A DNA stretch of 64,000 nucleotides from Quisquiliibacterium transsilvanicum (lineage in GTDB: Bacteria > Pseudomonadota > Gammaproteobacteria > Burkholderiales > Burkholderiaceae_E). Within the stretch, counting starts at the first letter, position 1. Every line of letters begins with the position of its first letter. Of this stretch, positions 54,859-63,075 are shown one piece after another. The stretch spans positions 496,001 to 560,000 of the forward strand of contig NZ_JACHGB010000002.1 of the NCBI RefSeq assembly GCF_014202215.1, given 5' to 3'. A program made the translations under genes and the position numbers. A model generated the notes under the pieces. The model saw nothing but the letters and a program-made list of their open reading frames with translations. It was not told where the DNA came from and made no database searches.

Positions 54859-54899
54859 TCGGACGGCGGCTGATCGGACTGCGCCTGATCGCACGGCGC
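54855..54899 (+). repeat. 15-bp tandem repeat carrying in-frame stop codons
   Basis: Three 15-base units begin CTGATCGGAC, CTGATCGGAC and CTGATCGCAC (54855, 54870, 54885). The first TGA is the stop of the old-yellow-enzyme gene. Since 15 is a multiple of three, the TGA of each later unit is also in the same frame. Confidence 0.9.
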
Positions 54900-54930
54900 C
54901 GGCGGGCACGTGCCGCCGGGCGCATGGTGA

Positions 54931-55881
54931 TCAGGCGCACCCGAGCGGCTCCACCGTGACGGCGACGCTGGGAACCACGCGGCCGCCGCCGCGGATCACT
55001 CCGCGCAGCGGCGCCACGTCGGCGTAGTCGCGCCCCCAGGCCACGGTGACGTGGTCGAGATCGGCCGCGATGTCGTTGGTGGGATCGAGCCCGACCCAGC
55101 CCTGCGTTGGGCACCAGACCTCGACCCACGCATGGGTCGCGTCCGCGCCGACCAGCCGCGGCTTCCCGGGCGGGGGCCGGGTCAGCAGATAGCCGCTCAC
55201 GTAGCGGGCGGCCAGGCCCAGCGCGCGCATCGCGCCGATCATCACGTGCGCGAAGTCCTGGCAGACACCTTTGCGCTGGCTCAGCGCCTCGGGCGCGCGG
55301 GTGGACACCGAGGTGGCGTCCGGCGCGTACTCGAAGTCCCGGTGCACCCGCTGCATCAGGTCGACGGCAGCCTCCAGCAGCGGGCGCCCGGGCGTGAAGG
55401 AGCTGCGGCCGTACTCGGCCAGCGCAGGAGTGCGCGGTGTGTAGGCGGTCGGCAGCGCGAACTCCGTCGCGTACTCGAAAACCGCGCCCGCGCGGTAGCA
55501 GATCCGCCGGGCGACGGACTCCCAGGCCGGGCTGTCGGCAGGAACCGGCGCCGTCCGTGGTCGGAGTTCGGCGACGAACACGGAGCGGACGCAGAGCGCA
55601 TCGTGCACCGCCGAGTGGCTGAACACCGCCCGCCAGTTGCCCCAGACGTCCTCGGAGAGCGACACGCCGGGCGGATGGACGGTGACGGGCGAGCCGAGCG
55701 TTCCGGGCTGCGGGTCGGGCTGCGGGTCGATGTCGAGCCGCCAGCGGAGGACACGCTGCCACGGCGTGTCGCGCGGTCGCAGGTGCGCGAGATGGCGGGC
55801 GAGTTCTACCTCGGCGTCGTACTCGTAGCGGGTCTCGTGCTCGACCCTCAGCGCACGCGGTACGGCGTCGGCGTCGCTCAT
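54931..55881 (-). CDS. transglutaminase-like peptidase, N-terminal bacterial type
   Basis: The protein is 316 residues from the ATG at 55881, overlapping the upstream stop in ATGA. The N-terminal domain (RALRVEHETRYEYDAEVELA, HLAHLRPRDTPWQ) is the bacterial transglutaminase-like N-terminal region. The catalytic Cys is in GVCQDFAHVMIGAMR, the His in DATHAWVEVW and the Asp in GLDPTND. It is the last gene of the module that starts with the DUF2126 protein and is probably a cytoplasmic peptidase or amide-bond enzyme. Its substrate is unknown. Confidence 0.92.
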   Translation of the reverse strand: MSDADAVPRALRVEHETRYEYDAEVELARHLAHLRPRDTPWQRVLRWRLDIDPQPDPQPGTLGSPVTVHPPGVSLSEDVWGNWRAVFSHSAVHDALCVRSVFVAELRPRTAPVPADSPAWESVARRICYRAGAVFEYATEFALPTAYTPRTPALAEYGRSSFTPGRPLLEAAVDLMQRVHRDFEYAPDATSVSTRAPEALSQRKGVCQDFAHVMIGAMRALGLAARYVSGYLLTRPPPGKPRLVGADATHAWVEVWCPTQGWVGLDPTNDIAADLDHVTVAWGRDYADVAPLRGVIRGGGRVVPSVAVTVEPLGCA

Positions 55882-58532
55882 TGCCAGACCGCGCGGTCGG
55901 CGCCGGCGACATGCGCGAAGAAGCGCCGGCCGATCTCGTTGGAGAGTTCCTGCGCCGCCTGGCTGCAGGCCTGCAGCTGACGCTCCAGCAAGCGATGGCG
56001 CCCCTCGGAATCGGCCTGGCACAGCGAGGCCAGCGACCAGTCCTCGGGGCAGGGCAGGCGCGCGATCATCGCGTCGGCCCAATCCTGGTCGTGGCGTGCG
56101 AGCTTGCGCAGCCGGTCGCGCATGGTCCGGGCTACCCACGAAATCGAGCGCGGATTGTCGGTGTCCAGCACCAGCAGGTGCAGCAGCGGAGGCACTTCGC
56201 GCCGGGCCTGGAACTGGGCCCGGTACGTGATCGTCGAATCGAACAGCGCGAGCAGCAGTTCGAAGCCATCGTCGTCGCGCTGCAGCCCGGCCTCGAAGCC
56301 GCTGGCCAGGATGCCTGCAAGCGTGTCCAGGCGCTCGATCTGGCGGCCGACGCTCTGCAGTCGCCAGCCGTCGTCGCGGGTCATCCGGTCGGTCTGCGCG
56401 CCGGTGATCGCCGACAGCCGGGTGCTGGCCCAGCCGAGCGCCTCGAGCACGTCGACGAGCGATACCTGCCCGCGCGCGCGCTGCGCGGCGCGCAGCTGCG
56501 CCTGGAACTGGGTGTCCAGGTCGGCGATCAGTGACCAGTGGTCCGGCGACAGCCGCTCGCGAATCGCCTGCGCGCACTGCTGCAGCGCGCGCAGGTTGTA
56601 GGCGATGCTGGCGCTGGCCTTCGGGTCGCCGAGCGAACGGATCAGCGTGCGCTGGAAGATGCGGGTCGCCTGAGCTGAGCCGGAGGCCGGCGAGGGCACT
56701 TCCTCGCCGATCAGGTCGCTCTGCGTCAGCAATGCGTGGAGCAGGCCGAGCACCGGGCCGCGGGCTGCGGGAAGGTCTTCGAGCGATAGCCGTGCCAGGC
56801 GGATGGTGCACTCGGCGCGTTCGGTATAGCGGCCCAGCCAGAACAGGTTCTCGGCTGAGCGGCTGGTGATGGTCCGGCGCGGATTGGCCAGCTCGGAGAC
56901 CTGCAGCGGCGGCGGCACCAGCGACGTGGCATCCACCTCGCCTTCGGTCAGCACCCAGGAATCGGTGCTCGCGCTGCCGCGCTGGAAGGACATGTACACA
57001 TCGGTTCCGGCCGCGCCGCCGATCCGGGGCGCAGCGGACGACTCCCCCCCCGGCGCAGGACCGTCGGCACTGGCCACGCGGGTCAGGCCGCCGGGCAGCA
57101 CCCGCCAGGCGCCGCTGGCGTCGCGCAGCGCGTAGACCCGCAGCACCACCGGCCGCGGGCGGATCCGGCCGTCGCGCCAGACGGGCTGCTCCGAGGGGCG
57201 TATCGGCTCCATCAGCGTGTAGGCCGCCGGATCCTGGTCGATGCGTTCCTGCCAGGCCTTGAACTGCTTCGCGTCGAGCGAGGCGCCCATCACCGGAACG
57301 AAGTCGCGGGTGACCTCGCCCGCCGGGAAGGTCGGCACGATGACGTAGTCGCGCAGCCTGGCGCGCTGCTCCGCCCAGACGCTGGACTCGCCGCACCACC
57401 AACTGGTGGCCGCCGGCAGCAGCAGCTCCTCGCCGAGCAGCCGGTGCGCGACCCCCGGCCAGAACGCGGTGAGCCCGGGGCTCTCCAGCACGCCGGCGCC
57501 GGGCAGGTTGGCCAGCACCACGCCCCCGGCCCGCACCGCCTCGAGCAGGCCCGGCACGCCGAGGGTGGAGTCCGCCCGCAGCTCCAGCGGGTCGAGCCAT
57601 TCGTCGTCGACGCGTCGCAGCAGCACGTGCACCCGCTCGAGGCCCTGCAGGGTCTTCAGGTAGAGCTGCTGGCTGCGCACCGTCAGGTCCGATGCCTCGA
57701 CCAGCGTCAGGCCCAGGTAGCGGGCCAGGAACACGTGCTCGAAGTAGGTCTCGTTGTAGGGGCCCGGCGTCAGCAGCGCGAGCCGCGCGTCGTCGCCGGC
57801 GCCGCTGGCGGCCGCGAGCCCGTCGAGCATTGCCCGGAACGCCGATGCGATGCGCTGCACGCGCAGCGCCCGGAAGGCCTCCGGGAACTGCGGGCCGATG
57901 ATCAGCCGGTTCTCGAGCAGATAGCCCAGTCCGGAAGGCGCCTGGGTGCGCTGCCCGACCACCCACCAGCAGCCCTCCGGGCCCCGCGCGAGATCCACGG
58001 CCACCAGATGCAGCCCCCAGCCGCCGCGCGGGCGCACTCCGTGCATCGGCCGCAGGAACTGGGGATGGCCATGGACCAGCGTCGCGGGCAGCAGTCCCTC
58101 CTCCAGCAGCAGGCGCGGGCCGTACAGGTCGGCCAGCGCTGCCTCCAGCAGCCGGGCCCGCTGGCGTACCCCTTGCTCGATCGCAGCCCACTCGGGCGCG
58201 TCGATCAGCAGGGGCAGCAGCTCCAGCGGCCAGACCCGCGTCGCATCCTCAGTCCTGGCGTGGACGTTGTAGCTCGCCCCGTCCTCGATCAGCTTGCGCT
58301 GGACGCTCGAGCGGCGCGAGGGGAGATCGCGCCAGCCGGAGCTGCCGATGGCGGAGAAGAAGCGCTGCCAGAGCGGCGCGAGCGCGGCGCCGGCCGCCCC
58401 GGCGACCGGGTGCGTGCGGCCGCGCAGCTCGTCGTAGTGCCCAGGGCTGCCGGGCGCGGCGGCCTTGGCGACCAGGCGATCGGTCTCTTCGGAAGAAGGG
58501 TCGGCGGGGAGCGTTACGGGAGACACGGACAA
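55878..58532 (-). CDS. circularly permuted ATP-grasp protein fused to an alpha-E domain
   Basis: The protein is 884 residues from a TTG at 58532 (a GTG two codons later is possible; the ribosome-binding site is weak). Residues about 90-520 match the circularly permuted ATP-grasp (DUF404/DUF407): LYGPRLLLEEGLLPATLVHG, LLTPGPYNETYFEHVFLARY, PRPVVLRVYALRDASGAWRV. From about 555 to the end lies the alpha-E domain (DUF403): SRSAENLFWLGRYTERAECT, SISWVARTMRDRLRKLA. In many genomes these are two genes; here they are one polypeptide. An amide- or peptide-bond ligase is expected, with no known substrate. Confidence 0.92.
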   Translation of the reverse strand: MSVSPVTLPADPSSEETDRLVAKAAAPGSPGHYDELRGRTHPVAGAAGAALAPLWQRFFSAIGSSGWRDLPSRRSSVQRKLIEDGASYNVHARTEDATRVWPLELLPLLIDAPEWAAIEQGVRQRARLLEAALADLYGPRLLLEEGLLPATLVHGHPQFLRPMHGVRPRGGWGLHLVAVDLARGPEGCWWVVGQRTQAPSGLGYLLENRLIIGPQFPEAFRALRVQRIASAFRAMLDGLAAASGAGDDARLALLTPGPYNETYFEHVFLARYLGLTLVEASDLTVRSQQLYLKTLQGLERVHVLLRRVDDEWLDPLELRADSTLGVPGLLEAVRAGGVVLANLPGAGVLESPGLTAFWPGVAHRLLGEELLLPAATSWWCGESSVWAEQRARLRDYVIVPTFPAGEVTRDFVPVMGASLDAKQFKAWQERIDQDPAAYTLMEPIRPSEQPVWRDGRIRPRPVVLRVYALRDASGAWRVLPGGLTRVASADGPAPGGESSAAPRIGGAAGTDVYMSFQRGSASTDSWVLTEGEVDATSLVPPPLQVSELANPRRTITSRSAENLFWLGRYTERAECTIRLARLSLEDLPAARGPVLGLLHALLTQSDLIGEEVPSPASGSAQATRIFQRTLIRSLGDPKASASIAYNLRALQQCAQAIRERLSPDHWSLIADLDTQFQAQLRAAQRARGQVSLVDVLEALGWASTRLSAITGAQTDRMTRDDGWRLQSVGRQIERLDTLAGILASGFEAGLQRDDDGFELLLALFDSTITYRAQFQARREVPPLLHLLVLDTDNPRSISWVARTMRDRLRKLARHDQDWADAMIARLPCPEDWSLASLCQADSEGRHRLLERQLQACSQAAQELSNEIGRRFFAHVAGADRAVWQ

Positions 58533-58536
58533 GGAA

Positions 58537-61500
58537 TCAGCTGCGCCGCAGGTCGAGCGAGAACGGGAATTCGAGGCTGCGCTCGGGCGGGCGCGCCTCG
58601 ATCGTGCCGATGCTGTGGCCCATCGCGAAGAACCGCGCCAGGCGCCGGCTCTCGGCTTCGTAGGAGTTTACCGGGAAGGTCTCGTAGTTGCGTCCGCCGG
58701 GGTGGGCCACATGGTACTGGCAGCCGCCGAGCGCGCGCTGCATCCAGCGGTCGACCACGTCGAAGGTCAGCGGCGCATGGACGCCGATGGTCGGGTGCAG
58801 CGCCGAGCTCGGCTGCCAGGCGCGGTAACGCACGCCCGCGACGAACTCCCCGGTGCGCCCGGTCGGCTGCAGCGGCAGCGTGCGGCCGTTGACCGTGATT
58901 GCGTGGCGCGCGTCCACCATCCCGGTTACGCGGACCTCGATGCGCTCGAGCGACGAGTCCACGTAGCGCACCGTGCCGCCAGGCGCGCCTTCCTCGCCCA
59001 TCACGTGCCAGGGCTCCAGCGCGTTGCGCAGCGTGAGCTGCAGCCCGCGCGCGCTGATCTCGCCCACTTTCGGGAAGCGGAACTCGAAATGAGGATCGAA
59101 CCATTCCGGCTCGAAACCGTAGCCCGCCAGTCGCATCTCCTCGAGCACCTCGTCGAAATCCATCCGGACGAAGCTGGGCAGCAGGAATCGGTCATGCAGC
59201 TCGGCGCCCCAGCGCACCAGCGGCGCGCGGTAGGGCTGCTTCCAGAAGCGCGCCACCAGCGCGCGCAGCAGCAGCTGCTGGACGATGCTCATCCGCGCGT
59301 GCGGCGGCATCTCGAAGGCGCGCAGCTCCAGCAGGCCCAGCCGGCCGGTGGCCGTGTCCGGCGAGTAGAGCTTGTCGATGCAGAACTCGGCGCGATGAGT
59401 GTTGCCGGTGACGTCGATCAGCACGTTGCGCAGCGTGCGATCGATCAGCCAGGGGGGCAGGTCCTCGCCATCGACTGCCCGGCGGCGCTCGATCTCGGCC
59501 AGCGCGATCTCCAGCTCGTAGACCTGGTCGTTGCGCGCTTCGTCGATCCGTGGCGCCTGGCTGGTCGGCCCGATGAACAGGCCGCTGAACAGGTAGCTCA
59601 GCGACGGGTGGTTGTGCCAGTAGGCGAGCAGGCTCGCCAGGAGGTCCGGCCGCCGCAGGAACGGGGAGTCCGCCGGCGTCGCGCCGCCGAGCACCATGTG
59701 GTTGCCGCCGCCGGTGCCGGTATGCCGGCCGTCGAGCATGAACTTCTCGGTCGACAGCCGCGAGCGCCAGGCCGCGTCGTACAGGAACTCGGTGTGCTCG
59801 ACCAGTTCCGCCCAGTCGTGCGCCGGGTGGATGTTGACTTCGATCACGCCGGGGTCCGGAGTGACCTGCAGGGTCTTCAGCCGCGGGTCGCGCGGCGGCG
59901 CATAGCCTTCGAGGACGATGCGCACGCCAAGCCCGGCCGCGGTGGCCTCGATTGCCGCGACCAGCGCGAGGTAGTCCTCCAGGCGTGGCAGCGGCGGCAT
60001 GAACACGTAGAGCACGCCGCTGGGCTCGCCGGTCGCTTCGGCTCTGGGCCCGCTGGCCCGCCGGGGGTCGCGCACCTCCACGCACAGCGCGGTTCGGGGG
60101 GCCCCGGGCGCCGGCTCGGCGCGATCCGGAGCGCGCGTCGCTGCGCCGGAGTCGCCCGAGTGCTTCGCCCCCTGCAGGGGCGCGTGGCCCCCGGCGTCCG
60201 CTGCCGCCTGCATCGCCACGGTGCCGCCCTCGGCGAAGCCGCCGCCGGTCTCGTGCGCCTCGTAGTGGGCCCCGGGTTGTGCTGCGGCGGGCAGGGCGTC
60301 TCGCGGTGCGAAGGGATCGCGGGCCAGGTGGTAGGGGCGCTCGGTCTCGCTCAGCCAGGGCAGCGCGTCCAGCGGCAGGCGATAGCCCATCGGGGAGTCG
60401 CCCGGAGTCAGGTACATCCGGTCGTCCCGGAAGTGCCAGCGACCGGTGACCCAGCGCGGGCCGTCCACGCCCGGCGCGTCGGGCGCGTCGGCATGCTCCA
60501 GCGGCAGGACGTAGCCGACCTCGGCGTCGAGGCCCCGGTCGAACACGCGGCGCAGGCGCATGCGCTCGAGCGGGTCATCGAGCCGGCTGTCCAGCGGGTC
60601 GACGTTCACCGGCAGCTGGCGCTCGCGCCAGAGGTAGTACCAGGTGTCCTCGTAGGCGGTCTGGATGTGCTCGTCGGTCAGGCCCAGCCGGGCGCTGAGC
60701 GCAGCGATGAAGCGACGCGCGTCATGGGCGGTGTACTGCGTCGGCGTGCGCTCGTCGGCGAACAGCGACGGGTCGTGCCAGCAGGGCTCGCCGTCGGCGC
60801 GCCAGTGGATCGAGAGCGCCCAGCGCGGCAGCTGCTCGCCCGGATACCACTTGCCCTGGCCGAAGTGCAGGAAGCCCCCTTCGCCGTAGCGCGCGCGCAG
60901 GCGCTCGAGGAGCTCCTGGGCATGTCGGCGTTTGGTGGGGCCGAGCGCATCGGTGTTCCATTCTGCGCCGTCGCGATCGTCCACCGACACGAAGGTCGGC
61001 TCGCCGCCCATCGTCAGCCGCACGTCGCCCCGCTGGAGGTCGGCGTCGACGGCCTCGCCCAGCGCGAGCACCCGGGACCACTGCTGCTCGGTGTAGGGCC
61101 TGGTGACGCGCGGCGACTCGTGGATGCGCGTCACCTCCATCGTGTGCTCGAAGCTCACTTCGCAGGGGTCGATCGCCCCGGAGATCGGCGCCGCGCTCGA
61201 CGGCGCCGGCGTGCAGGCCACCGGGATGTGTCCCTCGCCGGCCAGCAGCCCGGAGGTTGGATCGAGGCCGATCCAGCCACCGCCGGGCAGGTAGACCTCG
61301 CACCAGGCGTGCAGGTCGGTGAAATCGGCCTGCGCGCCGCTGGGACCGTCGAGCGCCTCGACGTCCGGCCGCAGCTGGATCAGGTAGCCGGACACGAAGC
61401 GGGCGGCCAGGCCCAGATGGCGCAGCACCTGCACCAGCAGCCAGCCGGTGTCCCGGCAGGAACCGATGCCCCCCAGCAGCGTTTCCTCCGGGGTCTGGAC

Positions 61501-61995
61501 GCCCGGTTCCATCCGGATCGCGTAGCGAATTTCGCTCTGCAGGCGCTGGTTCAGCCCGACGAGGAAGTCGATGGTGGGCATCGCTGCGCGATCGATCGTC
61601 GCCAGGAAAGCCGTCAGCGCCGGGGTCGGCGGATCGGCCGCCAGGTAGGGGGCGAGCTCCTCGCGCAGTTCTGCGTCGTAGGCGAACGGGAAGGATTCGG
61701 CGCTGGGTTCGAGGAAGAAGTCGAAGGGGTTGTAGACCGCCAGCTCGGCCACCAGGTCGACCGTGACCTTGAATTCCTCGGTCTTTTCCGGGAAGACCAG
61801 CCGCGCCAGGTGGTTCGAGAAGGGATCCTGCTGCCAGTTCACGAAGTGGGTCGCCGGCTCCACCTGCATCGAGTAGGAGAGGATCGGGGTACGGCAGTGC
61901 GGCGCCGGGCGCAGCCGGACCACCTGCGGCGACAGGCCGACGCGGCGGTCGTAGCGGTAGTGGGTGACGTGGTGCAGCGCAACGTGAATGGACAC
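58537..61995 (-). CDS. DUF2126 transglutaminase-family protein
   Basis: The protein is 1152 residues from a GTG at 61995 with GAGGA upstream; it begins VSIHVALHHVTHYRYDRRVG, the usual opening of the family. The N-terminal transglutaminase core has the catalytic Cys in GIGSCRDTGWLLVQVLRHLG, His in DLHAWCEVYLPGGGW and Asp in GLDPTSG. The C-terminal 800 residues are DUF2126 (MGGEPTFVSVDDRDGAEWN, LSTEKFMLDGRHTGTGGGNH, ELRAFEMPPHARMS), resembling a glutamine-synthetase-like amidoligase fold. It is the first gene of the module; the next starts four bases after its stop. Confidence 0.93.
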   Translation of the reverse strand: MSIHVALHHVTHYRYDRRVGLSPQVVRLRPAPHCRTPILSYSMQVEPATHFVNWQQDPFSNHLARLVFPEKTEEFKVTVDLVAELAVYNPFDFFLEPSAESFPFAYDAELREELAPYLAADPPTPALTAFLATIDRAAMPTIDFLVGLNQRLQSEIRYAIRMEPGVQTPEETLLGGIGSCRDTGWLLVQVLRHLGLAARFVSGYLIQLRPDVEALDGPSGAQADFTDLHAWCEVYLPGGGWIGLDPTSGLLAGEGHIPVACTPAPSSAAPISGAIDPCEVSFEHTMEVTRIHESPRVTRPYTEQQWSRVLALGEAVDADLQRGDVRLTMGGEPTFVSVDDRDGAEWNTDALGPTKRRHAQELLERLRARYGEGGFLHFGQGKWYPGEQLPRWALSIHWRADGEPCWHDPSLFADERTPTQYTAHDARRFIAALSARLGLTDEHIQTAYEDTWYYLWRERQLPVNVDPLDSRLDDPLERMRLRRVFDRGLDAEVGYVLPLEHADAPDAPGVDGPRWVTGRWHFRDDRMYLTPGDSPMGYRLPLDALPWLSETERPYHLARDPFAPRDALPAAAQPGAHYEAHETGGGFAEGGTVAMQAAADAGGHAPLQGAKHSGDSGAATRAPDRAEPAPGAPRTALCVEVRDPRRASGPRAEATGEPSGVLYVFMPPLPRLEDYLALVAAIEATAAGLGVRIVLEGYAPPRDPRLKTLQVTPDPGVIEVNIHPAHDWAELVEHTEFLYDAAWRSRLSTEKFMLDGRHTGTGGGNHMVLGGATPADSPFLRRPDLLASLLAYWHNHPSLSYLFSGLFIGPTSQAPRIDEARNDQVYELEIALAEIERRRAVDGEDLPPWLIDRTLRNVLIDVTGNTHRAEFCIDKLYSPDTATGRLGLLELRAFEMPPHARMSIVQQLLLRALVARFWKQPYRAPLVRWGAELHDRFLLPSFVRMDFDEVLEEMRLAGYGFEPEWFDPHFEFRFPKVGEISARGLQLTLRNALEPWHVMGEEGAPGGTVRYVDSSLERIEVRVTGMVDARHAITVNGRTLPLQPTGRTGEFVAGVRYRAWQPSSALHPTIGVHAPLTFDVVDRWMQRALGGCQYHVAHPGGRNYETFPVNSYEAESRRLARFFAMGHSIGTIEARPPERSLEFPFSLDLRRS

Positions 61996-62322
61996 GGGCA
62001 GTCCTCGTGGGCCGGTTCGGCGCGGATGCGGTGGGGACGCGGCGGGAATGTGTTGCGCATTCTCGAAGCAAGTTCGAGGCCAGCAAGACCGGGCCCGGCA
62101 CCGCGACCGTTTGCGCTCGGGGATGTCATTGTGCGCCCGTTCCGTGGGCGGGGCGGTCTGGCGGCTGCGTACCTTGGCGGATCGGCCCGACCGTTGCGGG
62201 GCGGGACGCACCGGCGCGGTGCTGGGCGCAGGTGCAGGTGCAGGTGCAGGTGCAGGCGCAGGTGCAGGCGGAACGGCGGGCGGAGCGGGGGGCGGAGCGA
62301 CGGAGCCCCGCCCTGCCCGCGC
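61996..62322. other. intergenic region upstream of the transglutaminase/ATP-grasp module
   Basis: These 327 bases between the SDR stop and the DUF2126 start hold no supported gene; long frames through it lack homology. It should contain the promoter of the module and carries the hexanucleotide repeat at 62225-62266. No clear -10/-35 pair was found. Confidence 0.6.
62225..62266. repeat. hexanucleotide repeat GGYGCA, seven units
   Basis: Seven consecutive units read GGCGCA, GGTGCA (four times), GGCGCA and GGTGCA. They lie in the region between the SDR gene and the DUF2126 gene, 230-270 bases upstream of the latter. Such repeats can vary in copy number by slippage. Confidence 0.92.
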
Positions 62323-63075
62323 TCAGCCTGCGCCGAGCTCGCGCAGGTCCGCCACCGCGGACGCGCCGAAGTCCGCGCCGAGCAGGTGGTCGGCGATCCT
62401 TGCGCCGCACTGCACGGGATCCGCCAGCGCGCCCTGGCGCGCCATGTTCACGAAGCGATCATGCATCGGGAAACGTGCCGGGTCGGTCGCGCGGATCTCG
62501 CCCTGCATGCCGGTGTCGATGACGCCCGGCGCCAGGCTGCAGATGCGCAGCCCCGGAGTGGCGTCCAGCGCGACACAGCGTGCATGCTGGTCCAGCGCCG
62601 CCTTGGTGGCGCAGTAGACCGACCAGCCCGGGTACGGGCTTCGCGCGGCGCCGCTCGACACGTGCAGGATGCGCCGCTCGGTGGCCGGCGTGCGCAGCTG
62701 CGCGAAGGCGGCGGCCAGCAGCAGCGGCGCGGTGACGTTGAGCGCCACTGCGCGCGCCACGTCGCCGCCCGGCTGGACGGGCAGGGGGCCGATCGGCGTG
62801 ACGACGCCGGCGTTGTTCACCAGCAGCGCCAACTCGGCGTCCGCGAGGAAGCGCTCGAGCGCTCCGCCGGCCAGCCAGGACGACAGCGCGGCAGGATCGG
62901 CCAGGTCGAGCGCCTGCTGCTCGAGCAGCGCGGCCGTGGCCTCGGCGGGCGCGGACGCGGCGTGCCGGGACAGCCCGAGCACCCTGACGCCGCGCTCCAC
63001 CAGCGCGCGGGCGATTCCCGCGCCCAGACCGCGGCTGTGCCCGGTGACGATGGCTCTGGTCTTCGAATGATTCAT
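62323..63075 (-). CDS. short-chain dehydrogenase/reductase
   Basis: The protein is 250 residues from the ATG at 63075, overlapping the upstream stop in ATGA. The Rossmann motif is GHSRGLGAGIARAL, followed by NNAGVVTPIGPLP. The catalytic residues are the Ser of HVSSGAARS and the YxxxK of YCATKAAL. The Gly motif starts with TGHSRGLG, as in sepiapterin-reductase-like SDRs. It would use NAD(P)H on a carbonyl or alcohol; the substrate is unknown. It is coupled to the amidohydrolase gene. Confidence 0.92.
   Translation of the reverse strand: MNHSKTRAIVTGHSRGLGAGIARALVERGVRVLGLSRHAASAPAEATAALLEQQALDLADPAALSSWLAGGALERFLADAELALLVNNAGVVTPIGPLPVQPGGDVARAVALNVTAPLLLAAAFAQLRTPATERRILHVSSGAARSPYPGWSVYCATKAALDQHARCVALDATPGLRICSLAPGVIDTGMQGEIRATDPARFPMHDRFVNMARQGALADPVQCGARIADHLLGADFGASAVADLRELGAG

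Noticed and set aside
62225-62266. GGYGCA repeat as a CRISPR array
   Set aside because: Units are six bases with no spacers; it is a simple tandem repeat.
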